Shown here in pieces: positions 22,772 to 31,129 of a stretch of 64,000 nucleotides of DNA. The notes beneath the pieces were generated by a model. The model was not told the DNA's origin, made no database searches, and saw only the letters and a list, made by a program, of their open reading frames with translations. The stretch is from Sphingobacteriaceae bacterium. Its GTDB lineage: Bacteria > Bacteroidota > Bacteroidia > Sphingobacteriales > Sphingobacteriaceae. The first letter of the stretch is position 1. Each line of letters opens with the position of its first letter. The stretch lies in contig CAHJWG010000005.1 of NCBI GenBank assembly GCA_903642215.1, positions 162,873-226,872 of the forward strand. The letters run 5' to 3'. The translations under genes and the position numbers were made by a program.

Positions 22772-24925
22772 TCATACCAAACGGAAGCCGTGTTTTTTAA
22801 TCGGCAATTCCCTCACCCTAAAACCTGTTGCAGCAAATATAGCATTGCACAAAGCCGGTGCCACGGAAGGTACAGACGGCTCACCGCCGCCATCAGGTTT
22901 TTCTTCGCCGAAAATGAGGACGATCTCGAAAGGCGGCATCTCATTCATCCGCAATACCTGGTAATCATTAAACGATTGCTGGTTTACAATTCCGTTGCTG
23001 ATCGTTATTTCATTATTAAACATCCCGCTTAAAGCCCAAACCAAACTGCCTTCTATTTGTGCTTTTAAACCATCCGGATCGATCACCAAACCACAGTCAA
23101 CTGCTGCAACACAGCGATGGATTTTTACAAGTTTGTCTTTGCCGACGGAGATTTCCAGCGCATGGGCTGCAACTGCACCGGAGCGGCCGTAAGGGCAAAT
23201 GGCTATCCCTCGGAAATGTCCGTTTGCTGGTTTTTCGTTCCATCCGATGGTTTCAGCACATTTAGACAATACGTTTTTTAAGCGTAAATTATCTTTGGCA
23301 TCGCCATTTTTAAACAAGTTAAACCGATAAGCTACCGGATCTACATGGTTATGAACAGCCAATTCGTCGATAAAGCTTTCGATTACAAAAACATTCTGAC
23401 TAAAAGAAATTGAACGCCATGACCCTAACGGTATCGGCGATTCTACCGGATAGAAGGCACTTTGATAATCACCAACGGGATAACATAAATCATTTGTAAC
23501 CCCTCCGAAACTATCCCAGGGGCCTGATATTTCTTTATTCGGGAACGTGGTGATTCCGTACTGATGCCGCCAATGGCTAACCTGATCTGGTGCGGCAACT
23601 GCTGCCAAGTGATGATGGCTTGCCGGCCTGTAAAAATCAGCCTGAATATCATCCGTACGGCTAAATATGTTTTGTACCGGTACGCCCAACGCTTTAGTAA
23701 GCAGCATGGCTTCGGCAACATTATCTATTTTTTCCTTCCGGCCGAAACTGCCGCCCATCGGCATTAAATTAACCATGATGGACGAACTATCTACACCAAA
23801 AATTTTTGGTAAAATATTGTTGATGTACATGGGTGCCTGGAAACCGCCCCAAATTTCATATTTCCCGTCTTTATACGAGGCCGTACAATTAACCGGCTCC
23901 ATCGTGGCATGTGCAAGATACGGAACCTGGTAAGTAGCCTGATAAACGCCCGGCTGATCAATGGTTTTAAACGGCGCGTTTTTATCTTTTCCATATACTA
24001 AAGCCGGTTTAACGGTTGCAAACTCGGTTTTAAATTGATCTGTAAGGTCTTTGTTGTTTTTTATTTTGCCGAGTTCATAACTCCATTTTACTTTTAACAA
24101 ACGCTTGCCTTCCAAAGCAGCCCAAGTATTGGTTGCAATAACTGCTACGGCATTTCTGTTAAGTGCTTCCGGTATTTGATCAATTTGGATTACTTTAACA
24201 AATCCTTTTAAACCTTGCAACGCGCTATCGTCCCAGCTTTTTACTTTGCCGCTAAATACCGGGCAGCGTACCAGCGCGGCATAAAGCATACCGGGCAGTT
24301 TCACATCCATGGTATAAGCGTATTTGCCGGTTACAATAGGTGCGATATTGGTTTTAGTCATTTTTTGCCCGATGTGCTTAAAATCTTTTATATTTTTAAG
24401 CGGAGGCTTTTCGGGAGGAGTTAGCGCACTTGCTTCTTTTATAAGGTCTTTATAGTCTAAAACCTTGTTATTAAGTGTATTAATTACTTTTCCATCCTGT
24501 GCTTTACAAACCTCAACAGGTACTTTCCATCGTTCGGCAGCGGCCGCTATCAGCATAAATTTAGCTGTAGCACCAACACGGCGCAACTGCATCCATGTAC
24601 CTTTAATACTTCCGCTTGCCCAGGTGGTATAATTGCCTGCATTTGATGCTTTGTATGGTAACGTTTCAACGGATATTACTTTTGGGTCAACCTCCAATTC
24701 CTCTGCAATAATCAGCGGTAAGGCGGTGATTACGTTCTGGCCCATTTCCTGTTTGATCACACTGATAACTACTTTACCATCATCAAATATTTTTAATAAC
24801 GGATTGGGTGAGAAAATCAAACCTTCGGATGCAGGGACGGCTGATGAAGCTACAGGCAAAATATCCGTCAGGAGCCAGGCACCTGCGGTAAATGTTGATA
24901 AACGGATGAAGTTTCTTCTTTCCAA
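22772..24925 (-). CDS. Molybdopterin-binding subunit of a xanthine dehydrogenase-family oxidoreductase (isoquinoline oxidoreductase beta type)
   Basis: A 717-aa catalytic subunit. The N-terminus MERRNFIRLSTFTAGAWLL is a twin-arginine export signal, so the holoenzyme should act in the periplasm after cofactor loading in the cytoplasm. Family blocks include PYLAHATMEPVNCTASYKDG and EIWGGFQAPMYI (molybdopterin region), NLMPMGGSFGRKE, and the C-terminal DGGGEPSVPSVAPALCNAIF. Glu682 in GGGEP corresponds to the catalytic base of xanthine oxidases. Enzymes of this group hydroxylate N-heterocycles or oxidise aldehydes using water as the oxygen source. The gene starts 12 bp after the cytochrome gene and is the last gene of the operon FeS - cytochrome c - Mo subunit. 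Substrate unknown. Confidence 0.9.
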   Translation of the reverse strand: MERRNFIRLSTFTAGAWLLTDILPVASSAVPASEGLIFSPNPLLKIFDDGKVVISVIKQEMGQNVITALPLIIAEELEVDPKVISVETLPYKASNAGNYTTWASGSIKGTWMQLRRVGATAKFMLIAAAAERWKVPVEVCKAQDGKVINTLNNKVLDYKDLIKEASALTPPEKPPLKNIKDFKHIGQKMTKTNIAPIVTGKYAYTMDVKLPGMLYAALVRCPVFSGKVKSWDDSALQGLKGFVKVIQIDQIPEALNRNAVAVIATNTWAALEGKRLLKVKWSYELGKIKNNKDLTDQFKTEFATVKPALVYGKDKNAPFKTIDQPGVYQATYQVPYLAHATMEPVNCTASYKDGKYEIWGGFQAPMYINNILPKIFGVDSSSIMVNLMPMGGSFGRKEKIDNVAEAMLLTKALGVPVQNIFSRTDDIQADFYRPASHHHLAAVAAPDQVSHWRHQYGITTFPNKEISGPWDSFGGVTNDLCYPVGDYQSAFYPVESPIPLGSWRSISFSQNVFVIESFIDELAVHNHVDPVAYRFNLFKNGDAKDNLRLKNVLSKCAETIGWNEKPANGHFRGIAICPYGRSGAVAAHALEISVGKDKLVKIHRCVAAVDCGLVIDPDGLKAQIEGSLVWALSGMFNNEITISNGIVNQQSFNDYQVLRMNEMPPFEIVLIFGEEKPDGGGEPSVPSVAPALCNAIFAATGFRVRELPIKKHGFRLV

Positions 24926-24937
24926 TTTTTTTAAAAA

Positions 24938-25582
24938 TTAAGGGCTTACAGCACCTTTGTTAATCCATTCGTTAAAGGCACTTACAAATTCCCGGTGAGA
25001 CAAAGGCGGCCCGGCCAAACCCTGTGCCGGATGCCAGCCGGCTAAAACTAAAGTATCGCTGGTAACATGATCGATCAACGCTTTGATTGATTTTCTGCCG
25101 TTTCTTTTTTTATCGAGTAATTGTTCGGCTAACTGATGCGGCGATTTTCCCTGAAAAACCATTCTCATATTGGCCGGAGGCAAAGCCCATTTCGGGTTTC
25201 CCGGCGGCATGTGCAAACCCGGAAGGTTGTACGACTGATGGCAATTAGCACATTTTAAAGCATACAAGCCTTTACCGTCCGAACCGCGTTTAACGCCCTG
25301 CAAATGCAAGTGGCTGTCCTCGCCCTGCAATGGGATATCCCCGGAAGGATGACAGTTCATACAGCGTGGACTCATTAAAACGGCATACACTTTAAGGAAT
25401 GCTTTTTTTGATGCAATGCTGTCTTTTAGCGTGTAATGCGGCTTTTTGCTTGCAATCAAGGAGTTTTCCGACCGGAAAGAAAAAATAATAACCATACTTA
25501 ACAAGGCAGTAATGGTTAATACAGCATTAATGCTTTTTTTAGGATAATAAAAACTGGTTTGCTGTTTACTTTTAGGATGCAT
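24938..25582 (-). CDS. Membrane-anchored dihaem cytochrome c, electron acceptor of the Mo hydroxylase
   Basis: The product has 214 residues from the ATG at 25580-25582. This start overlaps the end of the [2Fe-2S] gene by 11 bp and places one hydrophobic segment at residues 19-36, so I prefer it to a longer frame that would overlap the upstream gene by about 200 bp. Two haem-binding motifs are present: CMNCH (residues 74-78) and CANCH (111-115). Methionines that could be haem ligands follow, as in LHMPPGNP and PANMRM. In exported molybdenum hydroxylases of this type, the Mo subunit and the [2Fe-2S] protein pass electrons to a c-type cytochrome rather than to FAD. The position between those two genes supports that role. 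Confidence 0.85.
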   Translation of the reverse strand: MHPKSKQQTSFYYPKKSINAVLTITALLSMVIIFSFRSENSLIASKKPHYTLKDSIASKKAFLKVYAVLMSPRCMNCHPSGDIPLQGEDSHLHLQGVKRGSDGKGLYALKCANCHQSYNLPGLHMPPGNPKWALPPANMRMVFQGKSPHQLAEQLLDKKRNGRKSIKALIDHVTSDTLVLAGWHPAQGLAGPPLSHREFVSAFNEWINKGAVSP

Positions 25583-26069
25583 TGCTAACTGATAGTTTTT
25601 GAATATTGGCAGCGATATGTATGGCTTTGCGAATCCGCAGATAAGTACCGCAGCGGCAAATATTTCCGGATAGTGCATCGTCGATATCGCTGTCGGTTGG
25701 ATTTGGATTTTCCCGAAGCAAAACGGCTGCCGACATAATCTGGCCCGACTGGCAATAACCGCATTGCGGCACATTCATTTCGGCCCAAGCTTGCTGTAGC
25801 GGATGATCGCCGGTTGCAGAAAGCCCTTCGATAGTTGTTATTTCTTTTCCGATTGCACGTAAAACCGGTGTAACGCAGGAACGTACCGCTTCGCCATCCA
25901 AATGGATCGTACAAGCACCGCACTGCGCCATCCCGCAGCCAAATTTAGTACCTGTTAAACCGATAATATCTCTCAGAAACCACAATAAGGGCATCTCCGG
26001 TGAAACATCTGCTTCGACCTTTTTTTTATTGATGATTATAGTTTGATTACTGCTGTTGATAAAAGACAT
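25572..26069 (-). CDS. [2Fe-2S]-binding subunit of the Mo hydroxylase
   Basis: The product has 165 residues from the ATG at 26069; an upstream TTG at 26093 would add eight residues and is less likely. The plant-type ferredoxin cluster is bound by Cys45, Cys50, Cys53 and Cys65 ([18 protein letters not shown], then SC). The second, all-alpha cluster is bound by Cys103, Cys106, Cys138 and Cys140 (QCGYCQSGQ and [11 protein letters not shown]). This is the standard layout of the small subunit of xanthine dehydrogenase-family enzymes (XdhC/IorA/CoxS type). There is no signal peptide; export is presumably together with the Tat-signalled Mo subunit. It is the first gene of a three-gene operon and diverges from the propeller gene at 26370. 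Confidence 0.92.
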   Translation of the reverse strand: MSFINSSNQTIIINKKKVEADVSPEMPLLWFLRDIIGLTGTKFGCGMAQCGACTIHLDGEAVRSCVTPVLRAIGKEITTIEGLSATGDHPLQQAWAEMNVPQCGYCQSGQIMSAAVLLRENPNPTDSDIDDALSGNICRCGTYLRIRKAIHIAANIQKLSVSNAS

Positions 26070-26229
26070 GTAATTAAGAATTATTAGAATCAAAATGGGA
26101 AATCAAATATCGAAATTATTTGTACAAGCTCATACCGCAGATACCATAAATGAATCCAATGTATAAAAATATGTATGATAATAAAGGTATTAGTTTATTT
26201 GATTCTCTAATTTGGCTCAACTAATTACG

Positions 26230-26323
26230 ATGCTTCTTTTACCAGTATAAATTGTGTGTTTAAATTTTATGCCGATAAAAGAAGTATGTAAACCTGATGA
26301 TTTTTATGTGATAAAAGAAGCAT
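26230..26323. repeat. Dispersed palindromic repeat, composite copy with three arms (94 bp)
   Basis: The left arm ATGCTTCTTTTACC begins at 26230. A first right arm, TTATGCCGATAAAAGAAGTA then T, ends at 26287. A second right arm, TTTTTATGTGATAAAAGAAG then CAT, ends at 26323. Two right arms behind one left arm suggest a tandem insertion or internal duplication. The copy lies in the 300-bp divergent gap 26070-26369, 46 bp before the propeller gene start. Confidence 0.88.
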
Positions 26324-26369
26324 CTAAAATATATTAAAAAACTTAAACATCCTTTCTAACTCAACATAT

Positions 26370-27419
26370 ATGATAAATTTTGTGAAAGCCGGTTCTGGCA
26401 ATTCCCGTTGTTTTTATTTTGTACCATTTATTTTGTTACTGCTTTTATCAGGTCTTGGTACGAATAGTTTGGCACAACAAACATCTGCATCTTCGGAAAA
26501 TAAACCGATCGCCCCAAAAATATTACCCGGAAAAGGTGCCAGGGAATTTGATTTTTTTTACGCCGGCGAAGCAAAAGCACGCAACATGTATATTGTGCGC
26601 AACGGTAAAATAACGTGGTCGTACACAGATACGGCCGGTAAAGGAGAAATTAGTGATGCCGTTTTGATGACGAAAGGGAATATACTTTTTGCACATCAGT
26701 TTGGTGTTACATTAATCAACCCTGATAAAAAAGTGCTTTGGAATTACGATGCACCCGCCGGCCACGAAACACATACTGCCCAGCCAATCGGAAAAGACCA
26801 TGTGGTTTTTATTCAGAATGGTAACCCGGCTAAACTTTTTGTTGTGAACATCAAAACTAATCAAACCGAAAAAGAATTTGAGCTGCCCGTTAAAAACCCA
26901 ACATCGGTTCACGGGCAGTTTCGCCATGCCAGGCTAACCAAAGCTGGTACTATTTTGGTTGCACATATGGATATGGGGAAGGTTTGCGAATATGACATTA
27001 ACGGTAAAGCACTTTTATCGCTTGATGTTCCGGGTGTTTGGTCGGCAGAACCGTTAAGTAATGGAAATATATTGGTTGCGGGCAATAAAAACCTGGTTCA
27101 GGAGATTAACCGTAAAGGAGAAATTGTGTGGGAATGTAAAGCTGGCGAACTGCCTGATTATCAGTTTTCTTCACCGCAAATTGCGCTTCGGCTTGCAAAC
27201 GGCAATGTATTGGTTAATAACTGGTACAATCAATGGGAAACCAAGGGAAACCCCAATAATTTGCCTGTTCAAGCCATAGAAATTACGCCTGATAAAAAAG
27301 TGGTGTGGGCTTTGCGCGAATGGACAAATCCCTTAAATCTCGGGCCTTCAACAACCATCCAATTACTTGGTGAACCAGGCGTTATTTCAGAAAAAGTACA
27401 TTTCGGGAATTTCAAATAA
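26370..27419 (+). CDS. Secreted beta-propeller (PQQ-like) protein of unknown role
   Basis: A 349-aa protein with an N-terminal export signal (about residues 10-36, ending LGTNSLAQQ). The body shows repeated strands with a conserved aromatic turn: NGKITWSYTD, DKKVLWNYDA, KGEIVWECKAG and DKKVVWALREW. Each is preceded by a block such as GNILFAHQF, GTILVAHMD, GNILVAGN or GNVLVNNW. These are blades of a PQQ-like or arylsulfotransferase-like propeller. I do not see a quinone-binding or catalytic signature, so a binding or structural role is as likely as catalysis. It is divergent from the Mo-hydroxylase operon, which hints at a shared pathway but does not prove it. Confidence 0.65.
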   Translation: MINFVKAGSGNSRCFYFVPFILLLLLSGLGTNSLAQQTSASSENKPIAPKILPGKGAREFDFFYAGEAKARNMYIVRNGKITWSYTDTAGKGEISDAVLMTKGNILFAHQFGVTLINPDKKVLWNYDAPAGHETHTAQPIGKDHVVFIQNGNPAKLFVVNIKTNQTEKEFELPVKNPTSVHGQFRHARLTKAGTILVAHMDMGKVCEYDINGKALLSLDVPGVWSAEPLSNGNILVAGNKNLVQEINRKGEIVWECKAGELPDYQFSSPQIALRLANGNVLVNNWYNQWETKGNPNNLPVQAIEITPDKKVVWALREWTNPLNLGPSTTIQLLGEPGVISEKVHFGNFK

Positions 27420-27429
27420 TAGAATTACT

Positions 27430-27450
27430 ACACGCTTCTTAAAAAAGTAT
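27430..27450. repeat. Possible collapsed or degenerate repeat copy
   Basis: CGCTTCTTAAAAAAGTAT, between the convergent ends of the propeller and RES genes, looks like two short arm cores (GCTTCTT and AAGTAT) joined with no interior. It may be a remnant of the family or chance. The position, a boundary between transcription units, fits the pattern. Confidence 0.3.
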
Positions 27451-27482
27451 TTACTGTGATTTAGTTATATTATTTGAACGGA

Positions 27483-27950
27483 TTACTTAGCCTTCTTCAA
27501 AATTTCATCAATGCGGACATCCGGCATTAATGGCGTAAGCGCAACTAATTTTATACTTGAAAAGTCAGGATGTACAGCGTTAATAACATAGTTGCTGCAA
27601 ATACTGAGCGTAGCCGATGGAACAATAAGTGTTAAGCTTTCCAAATTGTTATACCATTTATCTGCCAACGGCTGGCATTTGGTATAATTATTTGGATTAT
27701 CCCATCCGGCTTCCAAATCCACGACTTCAATTTTTTTAAAAGAAAGATGGCCGGGTATTTCAATGTGAGCAATTTGAAAATCATGATTAAAGCCAACGCC
27801 TTGTCGCCTGATCATGCTTTCCATAAAAGCTAAAGGAATAGATTCGCTGCAATAAAGCACTTTTTTACCGGCACTATTCCATCTTCCTTCAATTCCGGGA
27901 GTAAATAAGGGATCGCCATATTTTTTGTGTAAAATGCGGAACGCCAACAT
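27483..27950 (-). CDS. RES-domain toxin (NAD+-degrading family)
   Basis: A 155-aa protein with the RES family hallmarks: MLAFRILHKKYGDPL at the N-terminus, the conserved Arg in GIEGRWNSAGKKVLYCS, Glu and Ser in SESIPLAFMES, and a C-terminal Ser-containing strand (VPSATLSICSNYVIN). RES toxins fold like ADP-ribosyltransferases and deplete NAD+ by phosphorolysis or hydrolysis. The gene starts 2 bp after the stop of the Xre/ParS-type antitoxin, in the antitoxin-first order known for RES-Xre pairs. Length is normal and the key residues are present, so it is probably active when freed from its antitoxin. Confidence 0.88.
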   Translation of the reverse strand: MLAFRILHKKYGDPLFTPGIEGRWNSAGKKVLYCSESIPLAFMESMIRRQGVGFNHDFQIAHIEIPGHLSFKKIEVVDLEAGWDNPNNYTKCQPLADKWYNNLESLTLIVPSATLSICSNYVINAVHPDFSSIKLVALTPLMPDVRIDEILKKAK

Positions 27951-27952
27951 AA

Positions 27953-28396
27953 TTATGCCGGATAACCATAGCCTAAGCGGTCCAGTTCCTGAGCCACTAA
28001 TTCAACACCACCGGGCGTAATCAGCCAGTCGATAGGTTTTTCATCAGCATTCCAAAATGGTTTGTTAAGCCAGCAATTAAACTCGTCAACAGAACCAAAC
28101 AGTTCAATTCCCTTATCGTATAGCGCAATCAGCTTTAACAAATGCTCTCCTTGTACAGGTTCTAAACTTTTTTTAGTTTGATGGTAATTACTAAGAGTTC
28201 TGGAAGATAAATGCAATAAGCCGGCAAGGGCTTTATTGGAAACTTTAATAGCTTCTGCAAATGAATAGAATATGTGAGGCTTAACCCCTTTTTTTGCATA
28301 CTGAAATATCTGTGTATCGTTTTCAATCAATTGATCATCCAAACCGATTGTGTTCATCCATGTATTATGAGCGATAGTTGCTGATTTCATCTCCAC
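27953..28396 (-). CDS. Xre/MbcA/ParS-type antitoxin
   Basis: A 147-aa antitoxin. The N-terminal half contains a helix-turn-helix-like region (FAEAIKVSNKALAGLLHLSS, then RTLSNYHQTKK). The C-terminal half is the MbcA/ParS/Xre toxin-binding domain (HLLKLIALYDKGIELFGS, FNCWLNKPF, and the closing GGVELVAQELDRLGYGYPA). It neutralises the RES toxin by blocking its active site and, by analogy with other pairs, binds its own promoter. The upstream sequence 28397-28440 carries closely spaced ATATTC/TTCAT repeats that could be that operator, but the match is not strong. Confidence 0.85.
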   Translation of the reverse strand: MEMKSATIAHNTWMNTIGLDDQLIENDTQIFQYAKKGVKPHIFYSFAEAIKVSNKALAGLLHLSSRTLSNYHQTKKSLEPVQGEHLLKLIALYDKGIELFGSVDEFNCWLNKPFWNADEKPIDWLITPGGVELVAQELDRLGYGYPA

Positions 28397-28551
28397 AAAA
28401 ATATAAGCAAATATTCATATTCAAAAATGAAAAATTTCACTTCAGCCTAAAATTTTAATATTTAAATTGGAGTGTTGACAAACCGAAAACAATAAAACCT
28501 ATCTAAAATAATTATACAGAAAAGCCTGTTTAAACTTCCATCATAAAATTA

Positions 28552-28648
28552 ATACTACTTCTTTTATCGATATAAATTCTGTATTGATGTGTTAAACCGA
28601 CGTAAGAAAAACAAAGGTTCAATAAATTTTAGGTGATAAAAGAAGCAT
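28552..28648. repeat. Dispersed palindromic repeat, full copy (97 bp)
   Basis: The left arm is ATACTACTTCTTTTATCGAT (a 3-base insertion relative to other arms), followed by ATAAATTCTGTATTG. The right arm is AATTTTAGGTGATAAAAGAA followed by GCAT. It lies in the 302-bp gap 28397-28698 between the TonB receptor end and the antitoxin start. The outer left flank GCCTGTTTAAACTTCC matches flanks of other copies. Confidence 0.88.
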
Positions 28649-28698
28649 CAGAATTTTAAATAGAATAGTTTTACAGGTGATCGCCAATCAATAAATTC

Positions 28699-31128
28699 TC
28701 ACAATTTTATTTGCAGTGTTAAGAAATAACTCCGCGCATCGGCCGGGATAATACCAGGGCCGGGATAGCTTTCTGCCCGGCGGGTAAAATAGCGTTTGTC
28801 GGCCAGATTGTTTACGGATCCTTCAAGCGTAAAAACGCTGCTGATCTTGTAGTTAGCTGATAAATCCATCACCGTATAAGCAGGAATTATACCGTCGATA
28901 GCATTTGCGGTAGAAATTGCGTTGGTGGCATCCGTAAATTGCGAACTGGTATAAGCCAACTGGTAACTGGTAGCAAAACGTTTATATTGATAGCTAAAGC
29001 CGGTTTTGAAAATCACATCTGGTGCTAACTCTACCTTTTTATTGCGGTAAGCTGTTTCCTGGCTGTTGGTATAACGCGCGTTGATCAATGCCAGATTGGT
29101 AAACGCAGATAACCGGGTATTTTTAGGCTGGGTGATAAAATGCAATAGCTCTAACTCGGCAAAAGATTCGAGGCCGAGGTTGCGCGACTGTGAAACGTTG
29201 GTGCGGTAACGGTAAACGTTAAAAGTTATCGGATCTGACTTTTGGACGGTACCGATCCGGTTATCATAATTAATGGTGAAAAGGCTTACATCGTAATTAA
29301 ATACGTTTGATAAATTGCCGCGCACACCCAAATCTGCAGAATAACCTTTTTCGTCCTGCAGGTTTGGGTCAACCTGAATGTTTGGGTTCACGGTGCGGAT
29401 ATCATTAAAATTGATGCCGCGGTAGTTTTGAGAAATGTTGGCATAAAATTGTAAAGCCGCGTTTTGAAAATAGCTGAAACCGATACCGCCGATTACAAAA
29501 TGGCGGGTATTATCTTTGTTTTCCTGTATCTTTTGCTGATAAATGATATTGCCTGCCTGGTCTTTATTAATAAGCGAATAAAAACCATCGGCACGGGTTA
29601 TGATACTTTCAAAACGTATGCCCGGTATGATGCTTAATTTAGGCGTGATACGAAAAATATTCTCCGCAAAAAGAGATACATTATAATTGGGGAAAGTGTA
29701 TTTTGAGTAAGCGAGGTCATCAGAAATCATATAATTAAAATCCGACGGCGTGCCGGTAGAGCCGTTGTTGCCAACGCCCTGCTGGCGGTTGGTATTGCCG
29801 TGGTAATATCTAAAACCAACTAATAAATTTTGCGGGTTGTTTTTTATTCTGTAAGTGTAGAGCAGGCGGGTTTCGTTGCCATAGTTTTTGTAATTGTCTT
29901 TGTAAAGATCGCGGTTGGTGCCGGGGTCTATGCGGTTAATAAAATCAAGGTTACCCAGTGCATCGCGGGAAGCGATCAGGCCAAAAAAGCGTGAATTAAG
30001 CTTTAGGTTTTCGGTAATCTGGTAATCTAACAAAGCGGCACCCAGGTTCCAGTTTACTTTAAACCAGTTGCGCGCCCTTACCGACTGGCGCGGATCGGCA
30101 GCAAAAGCAGCATCGGTTAAGCCGCCCGGCTGGTGCGCCAGATAATCCATATAAGTGTATTGCAGCGTTACAGAAAATTTAGGTGTAAATTTGTAGCTAA
30201 GCGAAGTGTAGGCTGTATTTACATTAAACTCGGCATTTGGCCGCCAGCCGTCGCCTTGTTTATGCTGATAAAATGCGTAATACTGTAGCTTTTTTATCGT
30301 GCCGCCGATACTGTTGGTGGTATTGATAAATTTAAATGAACCGTAAGTTTCGCGCGAGGTAAATTCAAACGGCTTATCCGTAGGGCCTTCCTTCAATTTA
30401 AAATTGATCAAGCCGCCAAACTGGGTTCCGTATTGCAGGGACGATGCACCGCGGAGAATTTCGATACGGTCGGTAAGTTCGGCAGGAGGGGAGTAATAGC
30501 TTTCCGGATAACCCAGCGCATCAGCACTGATATCGTACCCGTTTTGGCGGGTATTAAAGTTAGTTACCCGGTTGGGATTCAGACCCCGGCCGCCAATGCC
30601 CAGCTGGATGCCTGCACCATCGTTTTCCCAAATATTAAGGCCGGCAATTTTGGAATAGATTTGCCGCGTATTGTTGGTAGCGGTGTTGGCTGTAATATCA
30701 TTCAGTACAATTACTTCACTCTTTTTACCGGCATTAATCGTGGTGCCTTCCACTGCTTTTAATCGGGTTACACCAAAAGTATTTTCCTTTCCGGCGGTAA
30801 TGTTTACATCTTGCAGTTGTTTAATTGTGGTAAGTAATGTTACGTTTACTGTGAGGTTGGCAGTTGCTTTGATGTCTTTTATAAAAGGAAGCCTGCCGAG
30901 AGACGTTACCTGAAGTGTATATTTTCCCGGTTTGATATTTTTAATTTGATAGTTACCGGCCGAATCCGTTGAGGTAGCATAACCGGTGTTTTTAAGCGAT
31001 ACCGATGCACCTGCGATATTTTCGCCGGAACTGTTTTTAACGTTTCCGCTGATTGTAAAGGTTTGCGCCGACAGCCTGAACGAGCTAAACAAAATGACAA
31101 AGAGAAATAAGATGTAGAAGTGTTTCAT
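28699..31128 (-). CDS. TonB-dependent siderophore/metal receptor (FecA-like)
   Basis: The product has 809 residues from the ATG at 31126-31128, which gives a clean signal peptide (MKHFYILFLFVILFSSFRLS, then AQ). A longer frame reaches back into the HTTM gene and is rejected. After a CarboxypepD_reg-like domain (FTISGNVKNSSGENIAGASV) comes the plug with QIYSKIAGLNIWENDGAG, IQLGIGGRGLNPNR and DRIEILRGASSLQYGTQFGG. The barrel ends FLTLQIKL. The pattern resembles Fe(3+)-dicitrate and siderophore receptors rather than SusC. It is the last gene of the DUF4856-imelysin-HTTM operon, whose HTTM stop lies one base upstream, so a role in import of iron or another metal complex is inferred. Confidence 0.9.
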   Translation of the reverse strand: MKHFYILFLFVILFSSFRLSAQTFTISGNVKNSSGENIAGASVSLKNTGYATSTDSAGNYQIKNIKPGKYTLQVTSLGRLPFIKDIKATANLTVNVTLLTTIKQLQDVNITAGKENTFGVTRLKAVEGTTINAGKKSEVIVLNDITANTATNNTRQIYSKIAGLNIWENDGAGIQLGIGGRGLNPNRVTNFNTRQNGYDISADALGYPESYYSPPAELTDRIEILRGASSLQYGTQFGGLINFKLKEGPTDKPFEFTSRETYGSFKFINTTNSIGGTIKKLQYYAFYQHKQGDGWRPNAEFNVNTAYTSLSYKFTPKFSVTLQYTYMDYLAHQPGGLTDAAFAADPRQSVRARNWFKVNWNLGAALLDYQITENLKLNSRFFGLIASRDALGNLDFINRIDPGTNRDLYKDNYKNYGNETRLLYTYRIKNNPQNLLVGFRYYHGNTNRQQGVGNNGSTGTPSDFNYMISDDLAYSKYTFPNYNVSLFAENIFRITPKLSIIPGIRFESIITRADGFYSLINKDQAGNIIYQQKIQENKDNTRHFVIGGIGFSYFQNAALQFYANISQNYRGINFNDIRTVNPNIQVDPNLQDEKGYSADLGVRGNLSNVFNYDVSLFTINYDNRIGTVQKSDPITFNVYRYRTNVSQSRNLGLESFAELELLHFITQPKNTRLSAFTNLALINARYTNSQETAYRNKKVELAPDVIFKTGFSYQYKRFATSYQLAYTSSQFTDATNAISTANAIDGIIPAYTVMDLSANYKISSVFTLEGSVNNLADKRYFTRRAESYPGPGIIPADARSYFLTLQIKL

Positions 31129-31129
31129 T

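Noticed and set aside
25583..25774. N-terminal extension of the cytochrome c gene into the [2Fe-2S] gene
   Set aside because: The extension is the out-of-frame shadow of a conserved ferredoxin-type sequence; the internal ATG at 25582 gives a normal membrane-anchored cytochrome.
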